Assembly: GCA_011525015.1 (NCBI GenBank)
Contig: WTJC01000037.1
Location: 67,456 to 108,597, forward strand
Source: Flavobacteriales bacterium
GTDB taxonomy: Bacteria > Bacteroidota > Bacteroidia > Flavobacteriales > Flavobacteriaceae
Direction: 5' to 3'
DNA length: 41,142 bases
The notes beneath the pieces are model-generated. The model was given only the letters and a program-made list of their open reading frames with translations. It was not told the DNA's origin and did no database searches. The position numbers and the translations under genes were made by a program. Of this stretch, positions 35,374-41,142 are shown piece by piece; the stretch's first letter is position 1, and every line of letters starts with the position of its first letter.

Positions 35374-36947
35374 TGCTAAAGTTTATACTACGATTTATTG
35401 TTTTCTCTTTTTTCGCAGCCTTGTTCTTTGGGGCTGGATGGTTTTTGGCCAATTCAAGCGATGTTTTGTATTCTTCAAATCCCAACAAAGAAAAATTAAA
35501 TAGGCTTATAGATTTTATCGATAGGGAATACGTAGACACTGTAAACACTGAAGAAATTGTCGATAAAACGGTCAATTCAATACTGTCAGAATTAGATCCA
35601 CACTCTGTATATATTCCAAAAAGTGACATGACAGAGGTCGCTGAACAAATGCGTGGAGACTTTGTTGGAATCGGTGTCACTTTTCGAATGAAACAAGATA
35701 CCGCCACCGTGGTTAAAGTCATAAAGGGAGGTCCAAGTGAAAAGGTAGGTCTGCGGGCAGGTGACAAAATCATGATAGCTGATAAAGACACGCTTTACAA
35801 CAAAGAAATTGCTTCAGGTGAAATCGTGAGACGACTCAAAGGAGAAAAAGACAGTCAAGTCGAATTAGAAATTTACCGAAAGGCAATCGACAGTACTTTT
35901 CAGGTGACAATCAATAGGGGAGATGTTCCCATTGTGTCTGTGAATGCGAATTATATGTTAAGTGATAACATGGGTTACATTCAGCTCAATCGATTTGCAG
36001 AAAGCAGTTATACAGAATTTAGGTTGGCCCTACAGTCACTCATTAGTAGAGGAGCTGAAAAGCTTGTTTTTGATTTAAGAGGAAATCCAGGCGGATACAT
36101 TGGCATAGCCGAGCAAATTGCCGATGAGTTTTTAGAGGCTAATCAGATGATCGTTTATACCAAAGACAAATCAGGCCGAATCGAAGAGAGTTTTGCATCG
36201 AGCTTGGGCATTTTTGAAAACCAACCGGTTTACGTCTTAATCGATGAGAGTTCTGCTTCAGCTTCTGAGATTATTGCTGGTGCCCTTCAAGACAATGATT
36301 TAGGCACTATCGTCGGTAGGCGTTCTTTCGGAAAAGGGCTGGTTCAAAGAGAAATGGAATTGGGAGATGGTTCAGCAGTGCGCTTAACCATATCAAGGTA
36401 TTATACTCCAACTGGAAGGTCAATTCAACGACCCTATCAAAAAGGAAAAGAAGATTATTACATGCAGATTTATGATCGATATGATTCAGGGGAGATGGAT
36501 TCCGCTGATAAGATAGAAGTCAATGATTCGCTGCGATTCGTAACGCCAAAAGGCAAGGTTGTTTATGGCGGAGGAGGAATCATTCCAGACGTTTTTGTCG
36601 GAGTAGAGAGCACGACGCTTGAAACCTTGAAGATGCTCGATGAAGAAACCTATATTTCTAATTTTGTTTTCAATTATTTGGAGCGCAATCGAAAGAAGTA
36701 TTACAATTTCACCAGGCAAGAATTTCTAAGAGATTTCAATTTCACTCAAAACGAGGTGAGGTCATTTATTGACGATTTAAAATCTTATGGTTTTGTGTTG
36801 GATCAAAAACAGTACGGTCAAATCATAAACACTCTCATGAAGGCAAACATGGCAGATCAACTTTTTGATGCCAATATCGGAGCCCAACTCAGAGGAACCT
36901 TAGACCCAATGCTTGAGAAGGTTTTAGAAATAGAAAAAACCCAGTAA
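35373..36947 (+). CDS. ctpA: Carboxy-terminal processing protease (S41 family)
   Basis: A 524-residue periplasmic serine protease starting at the ATG at 35373 (TGATG overlap). An N-terminal anchor or signal covers about residues 4-25. A PDZ domain lies at about 85-165 (GDFVGIGVTFRMKQD, GGPSEKVGLRAGDKIM). The S41 catalytic core has FDLRGNPGGY, the serine region SSASASE (293-299) and the general-base lysine Lys321 in FGKGLVQ. A C-terminal helical extension of about 100 residues follows, common in Bacteroidota members. It is the last gene of the djlA-hupE-dCMP-ctpA run, and its stop lies 3 bases from the convergent small gene. Confidence 0.95.
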   Translation: MLKFILRFIVFSFFAALFFGAGWFLANSSDVLYSSNPNKEKLNRLIDFIDREYVDTVNTEEIVDKTVNSILSELDPHSVYIPKSDMTEVAEQMRGDFVGIGVTFRMKQDTATVVKVIKGGPSEKVGLRAGDKIMIADKDTLYNKEIASGEIVRRLKGEKDSQVELEIYRKAIDSTFQVTINRGDVPIVSVNANYMLSDNMGYIQLNRFAESSYTEFRLALQSLISRGAEKLVFDLRGNPGGYIGIAEQIADEFLEANQMIVYTKDKSGRIEESFASSLGIFENQPVYVLIDESSASASEIIAGALQDNDLGTIVGRRSFGKGLVQREMELGDGSAVRLTISRYYTPTGRSIQRPYQKGKEDYYMQIYDRYDSGEMDSADKIEVNDSLRFVTPKGKVVYGGGGIIPDVFVGVESTTLETLKMLDEETYISNFVFNYLERNRKKYYNFTRQEFLRDFNFTQNEVRSFIDDLKSYGFVLDQKQYGQIINTLMKANMADQLFDANIGAQLRGTLDPMLEKVLEIEKTQ

Positions 36948-36950
36948 GGC

Positions 36951-37154
36951 TTATTTACCCTCAACTTTATCTTCGATCTTCTTTGAGGTCAAAAAGATGA
37001 GCATTATTACTATTGCGCATAAAGAGGCAGTTATTCCGATCAATCCAATTAAGCTATCTTCTTCAAAAAGCTGCTCAAAATCAAGTTTAAAGGCGTTGAT
37101 TACAATGAGGATAACTGAGATTAGTATGATGATGTAAGCAAAAGGTTTCGACAT
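36951..37154 (-). CDS. Small two-helix membrane protein
   Basis: A 67-residue hydrophobic protein I do not recognise. Two membrane helices are visible at about residues 5-22 (FAYIIILISVILIVINAF) and 37-56 (GLIGITASLCAIVIMLIFL), joined by an acidic loop (DFEQLFEEDS), with a charged C-terminus. It lies 9 bases after marC on the same strand, so the two are probably cotranscribed. That, and an open frame filled by two clean helices, supports it as a real gene. Confidence 0.65.
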   Translation of the reverse strand: MSKPFAYIIILISVILIVINAFKLDFEQLFEEDSLIGLIGITASLCAIVIMLIFLTSKKIEDKVEGK

Positions 37155-37163
37155 AAAATCAAG

Positions 37164-37736
37164 TTAAAAGAGTTGATTAATATTGGCAGCAAAGAGTTTA
37201 ACAGCAATAGCCATAAGAATTACACCAAAGACTTTTCGAATCACATTTAAGCCTGCGCTCCCAAGCATCTTTTCTATTTTGATGGATGATTTTAGCACCG
37301 CAAAAACAAAAATGATGTTGATAATTATGGCGATGATGATGTTTTCGACATGGTACTCTGCTCTTAAAGATAAAATAGAAGTCAAGGTTCCGGCACCCGC
37401 AATAAGAGGGAATGCAATTGGCACAACAGATGCACTTTCAGGTTCTTCATCCTTGTAAAGTGAAATTCCCAAAACCATCTCAATGGCTAAAAAGAAAATC
37501 ACAAATGAACCTGCGACGGCGAAAGAGTTGACATCGATGCCGATTAACTTTAATATGGTTTCACCGACAAACAAAAAAGCAATCATAATAACAAGAGCAA
37601 CTATTGAGGCTTTTTCAGATTGAATATGCCCAACTTTTTGCCTTAAACTAATGATGATGGGAATGCTGCCAAGGATATCAATTACAGCAAACAAAACCAT
37701 GGTGGCTGTCAATATTTCTTTACCATTAAATTGCAT
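37164..37736 (-). CDS. MarC family membrane protein (UPF0056)
   Basis: A 190-residue integral membrane protein with six predicted helices. Family features are LFAVIDILGSIPIIISL near the start, FFLAIEMVLGIS, and AFPLIAGAGTLTSILSL in the middle. MarC proteins are widespread; the early idea of a multidrug role is not well supported and the function is unknown. It has a -7 element 21 bases upstream and probably shares a transcript with the small membrane protein. The gap of 34 bases to the upstream AraC-type gene contains that promoter. Confidence 0.92.
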   Translation of the reverse strand: MQFNGKEILTATMVLFAVIDILGSIPIIISLRQKVGHIQSEKASIVALVIMIAFLFVGETILKLIGIDVNSFAVAGSFVIFFLAIEMVLGISLYKDEEPESASVVPIAFPLIAGAGTLTSILSLRAEYHVENIIIAIIINIIFVFAVLKSSIKIEKMLGSAGLNVIRKVFGVILMAIAVKLFAANINQLF

Positions 37737-37756
37737 AGGCTATTTCTAAATTCTGG

Positions 37757-37764
37757 CAAAAGTA
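37757..37764 (-). promoter_or_regulatory. Putative -7 element for marC
   Basis: The minus strand reads TACTTTTG, an exact TAnnTTTG match 20 bases before the marC ATG. It predicts a leader of about 16 bases and separates marC from the AraC-type gene upstream. Confidence 0.45.
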
Positions 37765-37770
37765 GTGAGA

Positions 37771-39351
37771 TTATAACTTGGTATTAAAATTTTGTCTAAA
37801 AGTCTTTCCAGTGTGAACTTTAAAGGCATTATTAAATGCATCAATTGAATTAAACCCTGTCATTTCGGCTAATTGAATAGTAGATTTTTTTTTCAACAAA
37901 GAAGGATCTTCATTAATTAGGGTTATTAAAAAGTTGCATCTCATGGCATATATATATTTTTTATATGTTGTGTTTTTACTCTTAAAATATAGAGTTAGAT
38001 ATAAACTATTAGTTTCCAATTCTTTTGCTAGATCATTCAAATTGGTTTTTTCTAAAAACCCTTTATTTTCTTCCCAAACTTTTAACTTGTTATTTATCTG
38101 AGCTATATTCTCTTTACTAAATTCTTTGCTCTTTTTAATTGTTTTACTTTCTCCAGTCCCAATTAAAATGTAAAGGACAACAATCAAGCTTATTGGAATC
38201 AGAAAAATGAAATAATTTTTTTGTTGAGTTTTAGTAAAGTTAAACTCCCTTTTAAAGAAGGGGATATCAAAGTTGTCATTAGAGATTTTCTGGTATACAG
38301 CATTTTGAATTTTTCTTAAACTATCATATAAAATAAATTTTTTCATGTAATCCTCATTCGAATAATTGTTAAACGCAATGAGTTTATTATAAACTTTAAA
38401 TGTTTGTTCTAGTGGAGGACTTTCTAGAAGATTAAGAACTGAGTCATATTTTAAGAGATATTTTATTTCTTCTTCTTCTCCATCGAGAATTTTACCTATT
38501 TGAGATAAATAGAAGTATGAGTCAAGCGCTTCATAGTCGTTACCTCCTTCTAAATATTTTAATAATGTATCTCTAGATTTGAAATATATACCATCATAAA
38601 AATCAATCTTCGCTTTTAAGGTTATGAAATTGTCAGATATGTACTTCTCGTTTATTTTTTTTGATTGTTCAAAACCAAGATCACAATAATACCTGGCTGA
38701 GTCAATATTTTCAAGTGCTAGATAAGTTTTGGATAGGTTATCCGCAATGACCGCATATGTTGTAGGATAATCTTCAATGTTTTTTTTATTCTTTGAAATT
38801 AAGTTTAAAGAATAATTCAAAAGAAATATAGCTTGTCTTTCCTGTGAATACTCACTTTTTATACTAGCAATTGAGTTGAGGTTATCGATAATAAGAGTAT
38901 AATAATTCAACTGATCGGCTAACTTCAGAGATTGTATAAAATATTCCAAGGCAACTACAGGGTCATTTAATTCGCTGTAGTAGTATACTCCCAAATTGTT
39001 TAGAATGGTGGTGCGGTACTTCTGGTAGCGTCTTGAATCGCTTAAGTTTAGGACATAATTAAACTTAGCCAAAGCTTCTTCATCATTTAACTCCCAAACA
39101 TTCCATAAATGGGTTTTAATTATTTCGAAGGTGTCTTTTCGATTGAAGGCTTCTTTTTCATGTATTTCAATAATGTTGTTGTAAAGTTCATAATCAACAT
39201 ATTCAATACTATCCTCAAAAGAATTAAAATCTTCAAAGCTGTAGTTTTCTGGGTTCTTTAATAATTCTTCTACATTTTGAGGGAAAGAATTAACTGTATA
39301 ACAAACCAGTAAAACAAATATTTTAAAAGAGTTAGCTTCAGTCAAACACAT
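37771..39351 (-). CDS. TPR-sensor membrane protein with C-terminal AraC DNA-binding domain
   Basis: A 526-residue one-component regulator. An N-terminal signal or anchor covers about residues 8-24. TPR-like helical repeats fill about 60-350 (YYYSELNDPVVALEYFIQSLKLA is one). A membrane helix lies at 379-400 (FIFLIPISLIVVLYILI). The C-terminal AraC domain covers about 430-526, with LNDLAKELETNSLYLTLYFK and IQLAEMTGFNSIDAFNNAFK followed by GKTFRQNF. This layout is common in Flavobacteriia. The gene is visibly richer in A and T than its neighbours. It follows the DUF6503 gene by 8 bases on the same strand. Targets and signal are unknown. Confidence 0.88.
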   Translation of the reverse strand: MCLTEANSFKIFVLLVCYTVNSFPQNVEELLKNPENYSFEDFNSFEDSIEYVDYELYNNIIEIHEKEAFNRKDTFEIIKTHLWNVWELNDEEALAKFNYVLNLSDSRRYQKYRTTILNNLGVYYYSELNDPVVALEYFIQSLKLADQLNYYTLIIDNLNSIASIKSEYSQERQAIFLLNYSLNLISKNKKNIEDYPTTYAVIADNLSKTYLALENIDSARYYCDLGFEQSKKINEKYISDNFITLKAKIDFYDGIYFKSRDTLLKYLEGGNDYEALDSYFYLSQIGKILDGEEEEIKYLLKYDSVLNLLESPPLEQTFKVYNKLIAFNNYSNEDYMKKFILYDSLRKIQNAVYQKISNDNFDIPFFKREFNFTKTQQKNYFIFLIPISLIVVLYILIGTGESKTIKKSKEFSKENIAQINNKLKVWEENKGFLEKTNLNDLAKELETNSLYLTLYFKSKNTTYKKYIYAMRCNFLITLINEDPSLLKKKSTIQLAEMTGFNSIDAFNNAFKVHTGKTFRQNFNTKL

Positions 39352-39359
39352 AGCAAATT

Positions 39360-40115
39360 TTATTCCAATACATTCACCTGTATATTCTCATTTTCGATTC
39401 GAGACAAAAGAGATAGTTTTTGGGTGTGAAAATAATAGGGCAGACTGTCTAAATCAGCAGCTTTTGGAGCTTTGTAATTTTCAAAGTCCAAGAAAAACAT
39501 TGAATTCACATTTTTTTCTTCAATGACTTTGCGAAAGCGCACACCTCCTCCATCAGTGAAATAACGATAAGAGAGGTAACCCAGTTTAAAAGTGTTGAGG
39601 TGAAAGTAATACCTAAATTCATCCTCAAAATCTTCGCCTCCACCATCTTCTTTAAAGCTTACTTTCAATGCGTAATAAGGTTGATTTTCAAGGTTCACAA
39701 CGCCTAAATATTCCTTTTTAACTGCAGAATCATTCAATCCGTAGGGCAACTGAAAAAAGTAAGCTACGGAGTTCACTGAACGAAAATATTTTGCACTAAT
39801 ACTATCTGCCAATTCGACGATTTTATCATTTATTGTTCGAGTGAATCTGCCATTTATTATGACGTCACGAACCTCTTTAGAATTTTGAAGGCTATCTGTA
39901 ATTGTTCGTTTTCTTGTGTATGCATATCCAAATGAACCGCGCTTAATCTCGTAGGCGAAATCTCTAAATTCAAATTGAATATGTTTTCCTTTTAAATCTT
40001 CAAATCCATGTGCTTTTATAGATTGGTCAACGATAAATTGTGCATCCTTTGGAGCATTTGAACATCCAGAAAGAAGGATAATAAAAAAACTAAAGACAAG
40101 CATTTTATTGATCAT
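39360..40115 (-). CDS. DUF6503 family lipoprotein
   Basis: A 251-residue lipoprotein. The signal ends in the lipobox LLSGC (Cys18). The mature part begins APKDAQFIVDQSIKAHG and continues with an LolA/LppX-like beta pattern (KHIQFEFRDFAYEIKRGSFGYAYTR). This fits the DUF6503 family as I recall it. The fold may bind lipid or other hydrophobic ligands in the periplasm, but that is inference. Its ATG overlaps the DUF2237 stop by four bases (ATGA), and the TPR-AraC gene follows after 8 bases. Confidence 0.78.
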   Translation of the reverse strand: MINKMLVFSFFIILLSGCSNAPKDAQFIVDQSIKAHGFEDLKGKHIQFEFRDFAYEIKRGSFGYAYTRKRTITDSLQNSKEVRDVIINGRFTRTINDKIVELADSISAKYFRSVNSVAYFFQLPYGLNDSAVKKEYLGVVNLENQPYYALKVSFKEDGGGEDFEDEFRYYFHLNTFKLGYLSYRYFTDGGGVRFRKVIEEKNVNSMFFLDFENYKAPKAADLDSLPYYFHTQKLSLLSRIENENIQVNVLE

Positions 40116-40483
40116 ATCGCATATTTTTTTAAGACACTGATGTCTAAGTATTCTAAGGTTTTAACGTGACAAGATTCAAGGCGTATTTTTGGTGCCACTC
40201 CTGCATTATGTGCTTCTATCCATCGACTAACACATAAGCACCAAAAGTCTCCATCTTTCAATCCAGGAAAATTATACATGGCAATTGGGGTAATAAGGTC
40301 ATTACCTTGTTGTTTACTGAATTCCAAAAATGTAGTGGTTACCTGCGCACAGACTGTGTGTGTTCCTAAGTCGAAGGCATTGGTTTTGCAAAAGCCATCT
40401 CTAAATGCTCCTGTCATTGGATCAAAGCAACAGGCTTCTAATGGAGTTCCTAATACATTTAGCGTTTCGTTTTCGGCTTTCAT
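40112..40483 (-). CDS. DUF2237 family protein
   Basis: A 123-residue soluble protein of the DUF2237 family, function unknown. The diagnostic opening NVLGTPLEACCFDPMTGAFRDG and the block DFWCLCVSRWIEAHNAGVAP are clear. Several conserved cysteines (ACC, FC, VCAQV, WCLC) could bind a metal or act in redox chemistry. It is the first gene of the minus-strand group DUF2237-DUF6503-TPR-AraC, with a promoter element 21 bases upstream. Confidence 0.93.
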   Translation of the reverse strand: MKAENETLNVLGTPLEACCFDPMTGAFRDGFCKTNAFDLGTHTVCAQVTTTFLEFSKQQGNDLITPIAMYNFPGLKDGDFWCLCVSRWIEAHNAGVAPKIRLESCHVKTLEYLDISVLKKYAI

Positions 40484-40503
40484 ATGAACGTTTGAACCTG
40501 CTT

Positions 40504-40531
40504 CAAATTTACTTTAAATGCATGAATCAAA
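40504..40531 (-). promoter_or_regulatory. Putative promoter of the DUF2237 operon
   Basis: On the minus strand TTTG (40531-40528) and TAAATTTG (40511-40504) are 16 bases apart, close to the Bacteroidota -33/-7 layout though slightly short. The -7 element ends 20 bases before the ATG, giving a leader of about 16 bases. Confidence 0.5.
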
Positions 40532-40570
40532 GTATTTTGTAACTTTCTAATCAACAAATACCCGCAAGAA

Positions 40571-41142
40571 ATGATTAAAAGAGATTTTTTGAAATTATTT
40601 GGTTTAGGTAGCTTGGCATTATCTCAATCGAAAATAGCCTGGGCAAATCAACCAAGCGATAAATGGAGTGCTATTAGAGCAGACTACGAACTTCCTACCG
40701 AATTCATTAACCTTGAAAGCGGTTACTATAATATCATTCCACAACCCACACTAAGAGCAGTTCAAAAACATCAAAAAAACATCAATAAATGGGGTTCCTA
40801 TTATATGCGAAACCACCGTTTTAATGACCAAGACAAGGTTGTGGCCGCACTGGCAAAAACTGTTGGGACTTCTGAAAAAAACTTAGTACTCACAAGAAAT
40901 ACCACCGAGTCACTCAATACAATTACAAAAGGATTTCCTTGGAAAAAAGGAGACCACGTCGTTTTCGCAAGACAAGATTATGGTGCTATGCGACAAATGT
41001 TCTACCAAGTTCGAGAGCGATTTGGAATTGAGATTACCGAAATAGATGTCCCAATGCATCCCAAAAATGACAAAGAAGTAGTAGATGCGTACAAATCAGC
41101 TATGAAACCCAACACCAAATTTTTAATGGTATGTCATATGGT
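40571..41142 (+). CDS. Class V aminotransferase-fold PLP enzyme with Tat-like signal, 3' end cut by window
   Basis: The ATG at 40571 opens a frame that stays open for 190 codons to the window end. The N-terminus MIKRDFLKLFGLGSLALS has a KR-x-F-L-K motif and hydrophobic core, a variant Tat signal, suggesting export after cofactor loading. The mature part resembles class V aminotransferases of the isopenicillin-N-epimerase type: FINLESGYYNIIPQPTLRAV, LVLTRNTTESLNTITKGFPW and GDHVVFARQDYGAM. The PLP lysine would lie beyond the window, so activity cannot be checked. A TAACTTTC at 40540-40547 is a weak -7 candidate. Confidence 0.85.
   Translation, partial: MIKRDFLKLFGLGSLALSQSKIAWANQPSDKWSAIRADYELPTEFINLESGYYNIIPQPTLRAVQKHQKNINKWGSYYMRNHRFNDQDKVVAALAKTVGTSEKNLVLTRNTTESLNTITKGFPWKKGDHVVFARQDYGAMRQMFYQVRERFGIEITEIDVPMHPKNDKEVVDAYKSAMKPNTKFLMVCHM

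Overview
The window looks like chromosome of a member of the Bacteroidota, most likely a marine Flavobacteriia. It is moderately AT-rich and densely packed. Many intergenic gaps carry the Bacteroidota -7 promoter element TAnnTTTG a few bases before the gene. The content fits too: a SUF operon extended by DUF2480 and DUF3078 genes, a HemJ-type protoporphyrinogen oxidase, an Asp-box 'sortilin-like' exoprotein, a bacilliredoxin, and AraC-type regulators fused to TPR sensors. I see no rRNA, tRNA, CRISPR array, insertion sequence or phage gene. No gap between genes exceeds about 230 bases. The window is cut inside a gene at both ends.

Layout. (1) 1-88, minus: start of a thiL-like gene. (2) 249-7578, plus: sufA-sufB-sufC-sufD-sufS-sufE-sufT-DUF2480-DUF3078, one tightly spaced Fe-S assembly operon. 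(3) 7580-8806, minus: hflX. (4) 8923-11989, plus: two tandem paralogous lipoproteins and a single-pass membrane protein with a cytoplasmic DNA-binding-like tail, none of known function. (5) 11995-19500, minus: a nine-gene overlapping heme operon in transcription order hemA, hemC, hemD, hemE, a histidine-rich unknown, hemF, a phzF-like gene, hemB and ogt. (6) 19727-23921: a PchR-like AraC regulator divergent from hemA, a DUF1460 hydrolase (minus), then hemH and a MATE exporter. (7) 23901-25542, minus: a proteasome-like Ntn-hydrolase homologue with a small partner gene. (8) 25653-31660, plus: Asp-box exoprotein with a clear terminator, then hemJ, an NtrY-like orphan histidine kinase and a crotonase. 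(9) 31657-33544, minus: HD phosphohydrolase, plsC and bacilliredoxin. (10) 33617-36947, plus: djlA-like, hupE-like, dCMP deaminase and ctpA. (11) 36951-40483, minus: small membrane protein, marC, a TPR-AraC membrane regulator, a DUF6503 lipoprotein and DUF2237. (12) 40571 to the end, plus: a Tat-exported class V aminotransferase, truncated by the window.

How they work together. The main theme is tetrapyrrole and Fe-S metabolism. HemA, B, C, D, E, F, J and H cover the C5 heme route except HemL, which is not here. The AraC regulator sits between hemA and hemH with a strong promoter and a perfect 19-bp palindrome in its leader, which suggests heme or iron control of the locus. The most unusual object is the 439-residue protein at 24223-25542. 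Its N-terminus places Thr, Asp and Lys almost exactly as in proteasome beta/HslV active sites, but the core appears split by large helical insertions.
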